In this document: positions 17,355 to 25,368 of the stretch, in pieces | How the letters are laid out: every line of letters begins with the position of its first letter | How positions within the stretch are numbered: position 1 is the first letter of the stretch | Notes under the pieces: generated by a model | Seen by the model: only the letters and a program-made list of their open reading frames with translations | What the model was told of the DNA's origin: nothing | Databases searched by the model: none | Made by a program: the position numbers and the translations under genes | NCBI RefSeq assembly: GCF_042680885.1 | Contig: NZ_JBHUEO010000008.1 | Location: 33,042-97,041 of the forward strand | From: Siminovitchia sediminis | GTDB taxonomy: Bacteria > Bacillota > Bacilli > Bacillales > Bacillaceae_C | Direction: 5' to 3' | DNA: 64,000 nucleotides

Positions 17355-17897
17355 CTACTTAAACATAGGCGTCTTCTTCAACACGATACAAACCGGAATG
17401 GCCACAGCCATACCAATGACGCTTTGGACGATGTCTCCAGGGATGGATGCCAACGGGACGATCCAGCTTCCATAGAGGATGCGCTCCCACAAGTAATAGC
17501 AGGCAATCATTGGAGGAGTGGATACGAGCATGGCAAGCACGTTGAATCCAAGGCTACCTCCCCGACGGTCTCCTGACCACGCAATTTTTCCAACGATGTA
17601 TCCCTGTATACCGCGGGACAGGAAGGTGATAGGCGCCCACAAGGTCCAGCCGGATACGAGGTCAAACAGCCCCATGCCCACAGCTCCTGCCATCGCCCCT
17701 TTTTTTGGGCCAAATAAAATGGATGCAATGAATAGCATGCCTGTACCAAGATGGACGAGGCCTCCGTTTGCAGAGATAGGCAGTTTAATATTCAGCAGCA
17801 TGGTAGCCACGAAGACAAGAGCGATTAACAGGGCTGTTAAAATCAGATCAAATGTTTTGGATGTGGTTGTAGAATAGCTCGTTGTTCTTTCCATCAT
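17355..17897 (-). CDS. ECF transporter S component (vitamin-type substrate binder)
   Basis: The 180-residue membrane protein has five or six hydrophobic helices and the patterns NGGLVHLGTGMLFIASILFG and MGLFDLVSGW typical of ECF S components. These bind a vitamin or its precursor and work with a shared energising module (EcfA1/A2/T), not present in this window. The short conserved helix-1 alanine pattern (LILTALLIALVFVATM) is visible. The start is the first of two ATG codons at 17897, behind AGAAAGAAGG. No riboswitch was recognised upstream, so the substrate remains open (pyridoxine, HMP and queuosine precursors are candidates by family). Confidence 0.8.
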   Translation of the reverse strand: MMERTTSYSTTTSKTFDLILTALLIALVFVATMLLNIKLPISANGGLVHLGTGMLFIASILFGPKKGAMAGAVGMGLFDLVSGWTLWAPITFLSRGIQGYIVGKIAWSGDRRGGSLGFNVLAMLVSTPPMIACYYLWERILYGSWIVPLASIPGDIVQSVIGMAVAIPVCIVLKKTPMFK

Positions 17898-18057
17898 ACA
17901 AACCTTCTTTCTTCATAAACACTATTGAAGTTATCTGTTACTTCGGATTTATTCATAACTTTAACAGAGGTTTGGTATCTTAGAAAGTGTCACTTTTATA
18001 AAAAGTGTAGGGGTCAGTTGCTGGGAAGAGAGGAGCGGGGGAGAGGGTGTAAATAAG

Positions 18058-18094
18058 AAAAAACCCAGCTGCAGATACACAGTAGTTGGGTTTT
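18058..18094 (-). terminator. Terminator of the small membrane protein gene
   Basis: AACCCAGCTGC and GTAGTTGGGTT pair imperfectly around a nine-base loop, with T and A runs outside. Confidence 0.8.
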
Positions 18095-18103
18095 AATCAA
18101 TCA

Positions 18104-18421
18104 TCAGGCAGTCTCTGACAATATATCATTTTGCCTTAATACTGCTTTCGCTTCTTCGTTTGCAGGCTTATAGCCTTTTTCAATCAGCTCTTTTATGTAA
18201 ATTTTGTTATAAATGAAAGCAAATATAATAGCTACTGCCCAAGAACCAAGACCCAGTGTAAATGAGCCGATGGCGAGTTCAGCTATAAGCATGATGGCTG
18301 CCCATTTCAGGTCCCCACGGAATAAAGCAGGGAAGAAACCGAAAAAGAACGTCGTCCAGCTGAATCCAACCTTAACCTCCTTTGATAATCCTGCGTCGTT
18401 TTGGAGCATAATTCTCATCAT
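18104..18421 (-). CDS. Small DUF2628-like membrane protein
   Basis: About 105 residues with two or three membrane helices. The opening VGFSWTTFFFGFFPALFRGD, an amphipathic loop and then KWAAIMLIAELAIG, is typical of small HrgC/DUF2628-like proteins of unknown role. ATG 18421 follows AGGAAAGGAAG; a second ATG directly behind it (18418) is equally possible. It is monocistronic with its own terminator. Confidence 0.65.
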   Translation of the reverse strand: MMRIMLQNDAGLSKEVKVGFSWTTFFFGFFPALFRGDLKWAAIMLIAELAIGSFTLGLGSWAVAIIFAFIYNKIYIKELIEKGYKPANEEAKAVLRQNDILSETA

Positions 18422-18676
18422 GAACTTCCTTTCCTGTTGAATATTGGGAGGCAATTCCTAAATTTGCCGGCCTACTAAAATAGTACTATAAAACAGCTGG
18501 TAAATCATTACTAATTTCAAAAGTTTCGTCGCTTTACCTGGTTTCAGTACACATAAATCCATTATTACGTGCCTATTCACATAGGCCAAAAGAATGGATT
18601 CTCATAGGTGCATCAACACTTATTTTTTGCAATGTAAAGATTTTGTAAATCATACCAGTTCAATATGGGTCTGTGA

Positions 18677-18707
18677 TATAATTAATTTCGGTTTCCGATA
18701 TTGGAAA
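18677..18707 (+). promoter_or_regulatory. padR-chrA promoter and probable operator
   Basis: An extended -10 box TGA-TATAAT (TATAAT 18677-18682) is followed by the inverted repeat TTTCC-GATATT-GGAAA at 18692-18707, where transcription would begin. This is the expected place for autoregulation by the PadR protein encoded next; no binding data are available. Confidence 0.5.
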
Positions 18708-18737
18708 ACAATAACGGAGATCGATAGGAGGAAAAAC

Positions 18738-19046
18738 ATGGAGGATAAAATTCTTCGTAAGTTATTTCTTGGTTTCATACAAATACACATATTACATCAT
18801 GCAAAAGAACATCCAATCTTTGGCTTATGGATGCTGGAAGAGCTGAAGGAACATGGATACAGCATCAGTGCGGGGACTTTGTATCCGATTCTTCATTCGA
18901 TGGAAGCTGATGGGCTTCTGGAAAAAGAGGAAAAGAAAGTGGAAGGGAAAATCCGAAAATATTACAGAGCAACTGATAAAGGAATCACTGTTTTAGATGA
19001 GGCCAGAAATAAAGCATATGAGCTTTTTAAAGAAATTAAGGATTAA
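18738..19046 (+). CDS. PadR-family transcriptional regulator
   Basis: The 102-residue protein is a small PadR winged-helix repressor. The diagnostic wing region YSISAGTLYPILHSMEADGLL is at about residues 45-65, followed by GKIRKYYRATDKG. The start is ATG 18738, seven bases after ATAGGAGG. The chromate transporter gene starts 14 bp after its stop, so it most likely controls that operon. PadR regulators next to chrA are common in Bacilli. Confidence 0.92.
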   Translation: MEDKILRKLFLGFIQIHILHHAKEHPIFGLWMLEELKEHGYSISAGTLYPILHSMEADGLLEKEEKKVEGKIRKYYRATDKGITVLDEARNKAYELFKEIKD

Positions 19047-19059
19047 AGGAGAGAAGTAT

Positions 19060-20262
19060 ATGGGGGATAAAGAAGTGAAGCACCGCAATCCTTCTGTACG
19101 GTCATTGTTGGAAATCCTGCTAGTTTCCACAAGGCTGGGGCTTACTTCATTTGGAGGGCCTGTCGCACATCTGGGGTATTTTCATGAGGAATACATACGC
19201 AGAAGAAAATGGATGGATGAAAAAAGCTATGCTGACCTGGTGGCACTATGTCAGTTTTTACCCGGGCCGGCGAGCAGCCAGGTCGGGATTGGCATCGGCG
19301 TCATGCGGGCGGGTATTTTAGGGGGGATCGTTTCATTTCTCGGGTTTACCCTGCCATCTGTTCTTGCTCTCATACTATTTGCTTTGATCCTTCAAGGACT
19401 GGAGATCGGCGAAATAGGTTGGATACACGGTTTAAAGATTGTTGCCGTGGCTGTTGTGGCGCATGCCATATGGGGAATGGCTGAAAAGCTGGCACCTGAT
19501 TTAAAAAGAAAAGCAATAGTTCTGCTGACATTGGCCGTTACCTTGCTATGGCCAACAGCTTATACGCAGGTAGGAGTCATCCTCCTGTCCGGCTTGGCCG
19601 GTTATCTGCTCTATACACAGCATCAGGCAGATGACGATGCCAAACTGCATTTTCCAGTTTCACGGAAATTTGGAACCGCCTGTTTAGTATTATTCTTTGG
19701 ATTACTCGTCCTGCTTCCGATTATTAGGGAAGCTACTTCCCTTCATTGGATTGCCATGTTTGACAGCTTCTACCGGTCCGGTTCATTGGTGTTTGGGGGA
19801 GGACATGTTGTTTTGCCTTTATTGGAACGGGAATTTGTCCCTGTTGGCTGGGTAAGTGAGGAAGCTTTCCTTGCAGGGTACGGGGCCGCTCAGGCTGTCC
19901 CGGGGCCTTTGTTTACGTTTGCTGCCTATCTGGGTGCTGTCATGAATGGATGGGGAGGCGGCTTATTGGCGACCGTTGCCATCTTTCTTCCCGCTTTTTT
20001 ACTCATATTGGGCACGCTGCCATTCTGGGACAGCCTTCGCCGGAACTCTAAAGTAAAGGGTGCCTTAATGGGCGTAAATGCAGCTGTGGTGGGGATCCTC
20101 ATCTCAGCCTTTTATCAGCCGATCTGGACAAGCTCCATTTTAGCACCTGTCGACTTTGCCTTTGCAGCCATTTTATTCAGCATGCTTGCGTTCTGGAAAC
20201 TGCCTCCTTGGGTCATTGTTTTGACAGGTGCAGCAGGTGGAGCGGTTATTCAATATTTTTAA
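19060..20262 (+). CDS. chrA: Chromate transporter ChrA
   Basis: The 400-residue protein is a full-length bidomain CHR-family transporter that exports chromate across the membrane. Both halves carry the family motifs. The N-terminal half has LGLTSFGGPVAHLGYFHEEY and ALCQFLPGPASSQVGIGIG. The C-terminal half has the mirrored GSLVFGGGHVVLPLLEREFV and GYGAAQAVPGPLFTFAAYLG. The start is ATG 19060 behind AAAGGAGAG, just after padR. It sits in an operon with padR and ends ahead of two terminator hairpins. Confidence 0.95.
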   Translation: MGDKEVKHRNPSVRSLLEILLVSTRLGLTSFGGPVAHLGYFHEEYIRRRKWMDEKSYADLVALCQFLPGPASSQVGIGIGVMRAGILGGIVSFLGFTLPSVLALILFALILQGLEIGEIGWIHGLKIVAVAVVAHAIWGMAEKLAPDLKRKAIVLLTLAVTLLWPTAYTQVGVILLSGLAGYLLYTQHQADDDAKLHFPVSRKFGTACLVLFFGLLVLLPIIREATSLHWIAMFDSFYRSGSLVFGGGHVVLPLLEREFVPVGWVSEEAFLAGYGAAQAVPGPLFTFAAYLGAVMNGWGGGLLATVAIFLPAFLLILGTLPFWDSLRRNSKVKGALMGVNAAVVGILISAFYQPIWTSSILAPVDFAFAAILFSMLAFWKLPPWVIVLTGAAGGAVIQYF

Positions 20263-20271
20263 AAAGGAAAG

Positions 20272-20373
20272 ACCGGTGTCTCGGGAGCCGTTTTCTATGC
20301 TTTCTCACTGAAGGGGGACTCGAGAGCTCATTTCCTGCTACCTATGTGAGTGAGTAAAATCACCGGTTTTTCT
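20272..20373 (+). terminator. Long structured terminator after chrA
   Basis: ACCGGTG and CACCGGT close an approximately 80-base structured loop that contains a second pairing (CTCACT with AGTGAG), then TTTTTCT. The size is unusual for a simple terminator. Confidence 0.5.
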
Positions 20374-20407
20374 ATTCATTTTCTTCAGAACGATTTTCTT
20401 ATTCATC

Positions 20408-20432
20408 GCCCTCCGTCATTAGGAGGGCTTTT
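20408..20432. terminator. Compact terminator between chrA and the EamA gene
   Basis: GCCCTCC and GGAGGGC with a seven-base loop and TTTT tail; lies between convergent genes. Confidence 0.8.
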
Positions 20433-20463
20433 CTGTTTGTATCCCCATACTGGTGTAAAATTC

Positions 20464-21363
20464 TCAAGCAGAGAGTTTCTTTTTTATCTTTCTCCCGCCA
20501 ACCGGATAGTTAACGAGGGAAATACTGAGGACAATTAAAGCCAAACCAGTAAGAAGTGACAGTGTAAAAGGCTCTTTTAGAAATATATTCCCTGAGATGA
20601 CGGCAATCACAGGAACGAGAAAAGTAAATGAAGCGATTTTGCCTGCTTCCCCCGCATGAATCAATTTAAAATAGAGCCCAAATGCAACCGCTACCCCAAA
20701 CACACCGCCGAATACCAGCCCGTTTATGTAAGGAAGATTCCACACGATGTCTGAAACATTTTCAGTGGTCATCCCCATCCCCGTAAGAACGGCTCCACCA
20801 AGGGTAAATTGTATAGCGACAAGCCATAAGGCATCCACTTGTTTACTTACTGTCTTGACATAAACCGTACCCAGTGCCCAGCTGACAGCCCCCATGAGAG
20901 CTATTATAATTCCTATAGGTGATAAGGTACCTGTGAATCCATCCATGCTTATGATAAGAATCCCCAAAAACCCAAAAAGCATTCCAATCATTTTAAGGAT
21001 GGACATTTGCTCTCCCAGCCATAGCCAGGCAAACAAGGCAACCAGAACGGGCTGCAAAAAAACTAAAACTGAAGATAATCCTCCCGGTAAAAAAAGTAGA
21101 GCGGCTGTTTGAAAACCATAAAAGAAAAAGGCATTAAACAAGGCACCTATAGAATATTTCCGCCAATGTTCACGCCATTTTATTTTTCTCCACGAGGGCA
21201 TTAAGATAAGTGTCAAAAGAACGCCGCCCATCAGCGCCCGCATACCTGCAAAGAGGAGGGGCGGGGTAAACGTTAGTGCCGCTTTATAGATAGGCCAGGA
21301 AATTCCCCATATACACACAAGCAAGCCAATGGCCAGAGCTGATTTTATTGGAAATTTTGACAA
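20464..21363 (-). CDS. DMT-superfamily (EamA) metabolite exporter
   Basis: The 299-residue protein has ten predicted membrane segments in two EamA repeats. The first opens with GLLVCIWGISWPIYKAAL and FAGMRALMGG, the second with ALMGAVSWALGTVYVKTVSK and QFTLGG. Such proteins export amino acids or other metabolites; the substrate cannot be read from sequence. The start is ATG 21363; upstream GAGGAGGGTTTG gives a good ribosome site. Confidence 0.9.
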   Translation of the reverse strand: MSKFPIKSALAIGLLVCIWGISWPIYKAALTFTPPLLFAGMRALMGGVLLTLILMPSWRKIKWREHWRKYSIGALFNAFFFYGFQTAALLFLPGGLSSVLVFLQPVLVALFAWLWLGEQMSILKMIGMLFGFLGILIISMDGFTGTLSPIGIIIALMGAVSWALGTVYVKTVSKQVDALWLVAIQFTLGGAVLTGMGMTTENVSDIVWNLPYINGLVFGGVFGVAVAFGLYFKLIHAGEAGKIASFTFLVPVIAVISGNIFLKEPFTLSLLTGLALIVLSISLVNYPVGGRKIKKKLSA

Positions 21364-21483
21364 ATCAAACCCTCCTCACATTGAAAATTTAAACTTCTCT
21401 ACCCTGGTACATACCTGCAGTTCGAGTGATTCTTCGGGAGTCTAAATAAAATCGAAAGTAAATGACTGACAAGCCGTAGCCCA

Positions 21484-22272
21484 TCAGTCATTTAATTTTT
21501 TCAAGATCTCATATAAATCGCTTAACCGTTGAATTTCATAGGTTGGCTTTACTTCGTTTCTTTTATTTTGCTCCCTGTTGATCCAGACGGATCTGATGCC
21601 CGCCCGGTTGGCGCCTAAAATGTCTGTATTTAGGTTGTCACCCACCATTAACACTTCATCTTTGTTCAAAGAAACCAATGACAGGGCATGTTCAAATATA
21701 CCTTTGTCCGGTTTTCCTTTTCCGTAACCGCCGGAAATGACAATATGATCAAAATACGGGACTAGCTCCGGGGTAATCGTCAGTTTTGTATTTTGCAGGT
21801 CAGGTGATCCATTGGTGATCATTACAAGCTGATAGTCTCTTTTTAATGTATCGAGCACTTCAAACGTATCTTCATATGTAAAAGGGACTTTTCTACGGTT
21901 TTTTGGAAAAAGCTCCCCAAGTTCAGCGCCAAATTCCGGATCATCTATTCCCACATCTTTCAGGCCGGCAGTCCAGGCATCTCTGCGGTATTCCGGTACG
22001 ATTTGGCTTAACTTTTGAAAATCCTCTGTTTCATCTTTAAATTCTCCCCACAATCCTTCGAAAGGATTAATTCCGATCATCTGGGTAAAAGGATAAGTTT
22101 CATAGGAGGAATATAGCTTTCTGGCATTCTCGCGAACAGCATTTTCCAGTTGTTCCGGATCCAGCCCATAACGTTCCTCCGCTGTTTTGCACGTTGCGGC
22201 AAAAGCCTCTTTTACACTTTTCTTATCCCATAAAAGCGTATCGTCTAAATCAAAAAATAAAGCCTTAATCAT
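21484..22272 (-). CDS. HAD-superfamily hydrolase
   Basis: The 262-residue phosphatase-type protein has HAD motif I ALFFDLDDTLLWD at residues 4-16, motif II VMITNGSPD, motif III lysine in GKGKPDKGIF and motif IV VLMVGDNLNTDILGA. A helical cap lies between about residues 20 and 130. It resembles YjjG/YfnB-type nucleotide or sugar phosphatases, with the substrate uncertain. ATG start; it stands alone between intergenic stretches. Confidence 0.9.
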   Translation of the reverse strand: MIKALFFDLDDTLLWDKKSVKEAFAATCKTAEERYGLDPEQLENAVRENARKLYSSYETYPFTQMIGINPFEGLWGEFKDETEDFQKLSQIVPEYRRDAWTAGLKDVGIDDPEFGAELGELFPKNRRKVPFTYEDTFEVLDTLKRDYQLVMITNGSPDLQNTKLTITPELVPYFDHIVISGGYGKGKPDKGIFEHALSLVSLNKDEVLMVGDNLNTDILGANRAGIRSVWINREQNKRNEVKPTYEIQRLSDLYEILKKLND

Positions 22273-22515
22273 TTTATCCCCACTTTTTTTGTAAATGATC
22301 TATTTTTCATTTTACCTGTTCAAGTGGCAAAAGTATATCCTTTAAAGGAATTTGGAGCCTTGTACCTTCACTCTCCTATATAACGGGATACGCCCCTATG
22401 AAAATCATGTAATCAGGGGCTAAAAAAGGACATATTTTTTTATCATTTATCAATGAAGTAACCGAGGTGTCAGCAAAAGGTTGAGAAGTCAATGTTTTGA
22501 ATGAGGATGTGGGCG

Positions 22516-22763
22516 ATGGGGGAAATCATTATACCCATCGCGCTGCTGTTTATTATTGCCTTAGTGAATACAATACCGTTTTTGCGAAATATCCGTGTGG
22601 CTCTACTGGTGGCACCACTCACGTTTATTTTGGGGCTTTCTGCTATGGAAAATACTAAGTGCATCTGTTGACTGGCTGAATTTTATTATGTGTCATCGCC
22701 TTATCCATTTTCAGAAGATTATATGCGGAGTCCCAAGTCAGGCTGGATGTTCCCAGTGAATGA
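22516..22763 (+). pseudogene. Decayed N-terminal copy of the permease at 23655
   Basis: From ATG 22516 the frame reads MGEIIIPIALLFIIALVNTI, clearly parallel to MLEIVIPLLLLFIIALVKQI at the start of the intact permease. A stop follows near 22670, but the alignment carries on in a second frame (ASVDWLNFIM) and a third (LYAESQVRLDVP against LYAESQVKLGAMD) up to a TGA at 22763. At least two frameshifts and loss of everything beyond about residue 80 make it non-functional. The racemase gene lies between this fragment and the intact paralogue. Confidence 0.85.
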
Positions 22764-22862
22764 AAGTGGTATGTGTGTTTTATTTTTCGCATATAAATTA
22801 ATGTACATGCATTCTACATTGAATAACTGTCATTTGCGGCTAGTATCATCTTACATCAGGAG

Positions 22863-23552
22863 GTGACAAAGAATCCCTTTGAGATGATTCAGGCAAAAAT
22901 AGGCATTCTTATGTTGGATACCCAGTTTCATAGGCCGGCAGGAGATATTGGCAACAAAGATACGTTTTCCTTTCCGGTTTTGTACAAGAAGGTGAAAGGG
23001 GCGAGTCCTTCGCGGGTAGTAATAGAAGGTGACCCCGATTTATTGAAACCATTTATTCAGTCCGCAAAGGAGTTGGAGGCTGAGGGAGTTCAGGCGATTA
23101 CAACGAGCTGCGGATTTTTGGCTCTTTTTCAAAAAGAGATTCAGAAGCAGCTGCGCGTACCTTTTTATTCCTCCAGTTTACTGCAGATTCCATTGGCATG
23201 TACAGCAGCAGGTGAACCGATTGGCGTTCTGACAGCTTCGAAAACCAGTTTGACGGAAGCTCATTTTAAAGGGGTCAATGCCCATAGACATCACGTTATT
23301 GTAAAAGGAATGGACTGCATGCCGGCGTTTTCAGGGGCCATTATTAGAGAAGATAGAGATTTGGATGAAGCGGCAGTTTCCAAAGAAATGAAACAGGCAG
23401 CAGCGGATTTTGTTTCGAAGCACCCTGATTTGAAAGCGCTGGTTCTGGAATGTACCAATATGCCTCCTTATAAACATGTAATCCGTGAAGTGACAGATCT
23501 GCCTATATATGATATTACGACATTGACGAACTATATGTATTTAACGTTATAA
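22863..23552 (+). CDS. Aspartate/glutamate/hydantoin racemase family protein
   Basis: The 229-residue protein has the two catalytic-cysteine contexts of this superfamily: AITTSCGFLALFQ at about residue 82 and LVLECTNMPPYKH near 200. The N-terminal IGILMLDTQFHRPAGDIGNK and KVKGASPSRVV replace the usual substrate loop. A GTG at 22863 abuts AGGAGG and ATG 22884 is rather far from it, so the exact start is unsure. It is probably an amino acid racemase or a decarboxylase of the same fold. It precedes a permease and an amino acid dehydrogenase complex, which suggests that it prepares the substrate or its stereoisomer. Confidence 0.8.
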   Translation: MTKNPFEMIQAKIGILMLDTQFHRPAGDIGNKDTFSFPVLYKKVKGASPSRVVIEGDPDLLKPFIQSAKELEAEGVQAITTSCGFLALFQKEIQKQLRVPFYSSSLLQIPLACTAAGEPIGVLTASKTSLTEAHFKGVNAHRHHVIVKGMDCMPAFSGAIIREDRDLDEAAVSKEMKQAAADFVSKHPDLKALVLECTNMPPYKHVIREVTDLPIYDITTLTNYMYLTL

Positions 23553-23654
23553 ACCAACTTTCGAGATTAAAAGAATGTACATGAAGTCCCCGATCAATGA
23601 TGTAGATGAGCATAAATGAACTGGGGTTTTTTCCAGTATAAGGGGGATCACCAT

Positions 23655-25007
23655 ATGCTTGAAATTGTTATACCGTTATTATTGTTATTTATTATTGCGT
23701 TGGTCAAACAAATACCAAAGATTGGCGGAAACATCAAAATTGCTCTTTTGGCTGCTGCTGTTTCGTCAGCCATTATTTCCGGTCTTGGACCGCTGGAAAC
23801 CTTGCTCGCTTTTATCGATGGAATTGACCGTCTGTCCTGGGTCATCATGCTCTCTGTCTTCGGAGCCCTTTATGCAGAGTCACAAGTAAAGCTCGGTGCG
23901 ATGGATACGACATTAAACAGCCTTCGAGCGCTGTTCGGCAATTCTCCAAAGGGTTTGATTGCCGCGGTATTTATTACCTTGATCATTGCCGGATCTTTCC
24001 TTGGGGATGCGATTGCAGCAGCCACCGTTATTGGTTTTCTGGTCATCAATTCCCTGCATGAGCTGAAAGTCAAACCTGAACAGATCGGAATGATGATCTT
24101 AGTGGGCGCATCCGTAGGGTCCCTCATGCCGCCGATTACCCAAGGGGTGTTTCTTTCTGCCTCTTTAGTGGGAATTGATCCGAGCCCGGTGATCAAACTC
24201 GCTTATGTCACTGTGGCGATCGGAGGGCTCTTCGCTATTTTGGAGTCATTCCGGTTTGTCCGCGGAAAAAAGATGCCGGAACATTTAAAGACAACCCAAT
24301 CAATTTTTCAAATTTTAAAGGAAAAATGGATAACATTAGTACCGCTTGCCGTACTGGTAGCCATTGTGATTGCGAACACACTGTTTGAATATAATATTTT
24401 CACAGAGTGGGCTCTCTTCGCAGCAATTTTAGATCCGCTAAAGGAAATCCCGATCGTTCAGGGGGTTACCTTCCAAGTCGTATCTGCCATAATAGTTGCG
24501 ATTATCGTCAGCTTTATTTTCCCGTCTGTCCGTAAAAACACAAAAGGAGTATTTACCGGCGGCCTGTCCAAAGTAAGCCAAACGGTTCAAATTCAATTAT
24601 GTGCAGGAGTGATGGTAGGGGTATTTTACGCTTCCGGCCTCATTGAAAAGGTTGCGTTGATGACTGAAGGGCTGTCAGCTTCTATGGTAAAGGTGGGCGG
24701 AGCCTTATCTGTAGTGGTTGTTGGCATGCTGACAGGATCACAGACAACAGCTCAAACGGTAAATATTACTTTTTTGGCTCCTATCTTGGAAAATATGAAC
24801 GTGGATCCGACACTGATTGCACTAGGTGCATCTCATATTGCGGCTGCCGGCCAAAATATGCCGCCGGTCGGATTAACTGCGTTCGTTGTCTGCGGGTTGA
24901 TTGGGGGGATATTAAGCAGAGAAGTGGATCCGATCAAAGTGATGATCCTTGCTCTGCCAAACTCCCTATACTTCTTAATAGCCGGATTGATCGCATGGTT
25001 CATTTAA
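23655..25007 (+). CDS. Polytopic anion/carboxylate permease (ion-transporter superfamily)
   Basis: The 450-residue protein has about eleven membrane segments. Twin loops SFLGDAIAAATVIGFLVI and MLTGSQTTAQTVNITFLAP are reminiscent of DctM/CitMHS-type carriers, and further conserved-looking turns are VGSLMPPITQGVFLSASL and AAGQNMPPVGLTAFVV. ATG 23655 is preceded by AAGGGGGATC. A degenerate copy of its first 80 residues lies 1.1 kb upstream. Its place between a racemase and an amino acid dehydrogenase suggests uptake of the substrate of this island. The precise family should be checked by profile search. Confidence 0.7.
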   Translation: MLEIVIPLLLLFIIALVKQIPKIGGNIKIALLAAAVSSAIISGLGPLETLLAFIDGIDRLSWVIMLSVFGALYAESQVKLGAMDTTLNSLRALFGNSPKGLIAAVFITLIIAGSFLGDAIAAATVIGFLVINSLHELKVKPEQIGMMILVGASVGSLMPPITQGVFLSASLVGIDPSPVIKLAYVTVAIGGLFAILESFRFVRGKKMPEHLKTTQSIFQILKEKWITLVPLAVLVAIVIANTLFEYNIFTEWALFAAILDPLKEIPIVQGVTFQVVSAIIVAIIVSFIFPSVRKNTKGVFTGGLSKVSQTVQIQLCAGVMVGVFYASGLIEKVALMTEGLSASMVKVGGALSVVVVGMLTGSQTTAQTVNITFLAPILENMNVDPTLIALGASHIAAAGQNMPPVGLTAFVVCGLIGGILSREVDPIKVMILALPNSLYFLIAGLIAWFI

Positions 25008-25029
25008 GAAATCCGAGTCTTTCAGAGAA

Positions 25030-25273
25030 TTGAGGAGTAATGCACCTGAAGTTGTGAGTAATGGCACAAATTGAGGAGTAATGCACCTGAAGTTGTGAGT
25101 ATCGGCACAAATTGAGGAGTAATGCACCTGAAGTTGTGAGTACCGGCACAAATTGAGGAGTAATGCGCCGAAGTTGTGAGTAATGGCACAAATTGAGGAG
25201 TAATGCACCTGAAGTTGTGAGTATCGGCACAAATTGAGGAGTATTACGTCAAGAGTCGGGAGTATCGGTACAG
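25030..25273 (+). repeat. 41-bp tandem repeat, six copies
   Basis: Copies start at 25030, 25071, 25112, 25153, 25193 and 25234. Each begins TTGAGGAGTAATGCACC, continues TGAAGTTGTGAGTA and ends in NNGGCACAAA. The fourth copy has lost one base and the sixth is diverged, with a faint seventh trace. The array lies just behind the permease stop. It is contiguous without spacers, so it is not a CRISPR. Confidence 0.95.
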
Positions 25274-25368
25274 CGTGAAGAATATCACCATAAAGCGACC
25301 AGATCATGCCTGAGGTTAGCATATGGTTGCAGTATATTTAAGGATCAACAGCTCAGTGGAATCAATTC

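Noticed and set aside
17898..18050. Riboswitch upstream of the ECF S component gene
   Set aside because: No preQ1, TPP, FMN or other recognised aptamer core could be found in the minus-strand leader.
25030..25273. CRISPR array
   Set aside because: The units follow each other without unique spacers and no cas genes are near; it is a simple tandem repeat.
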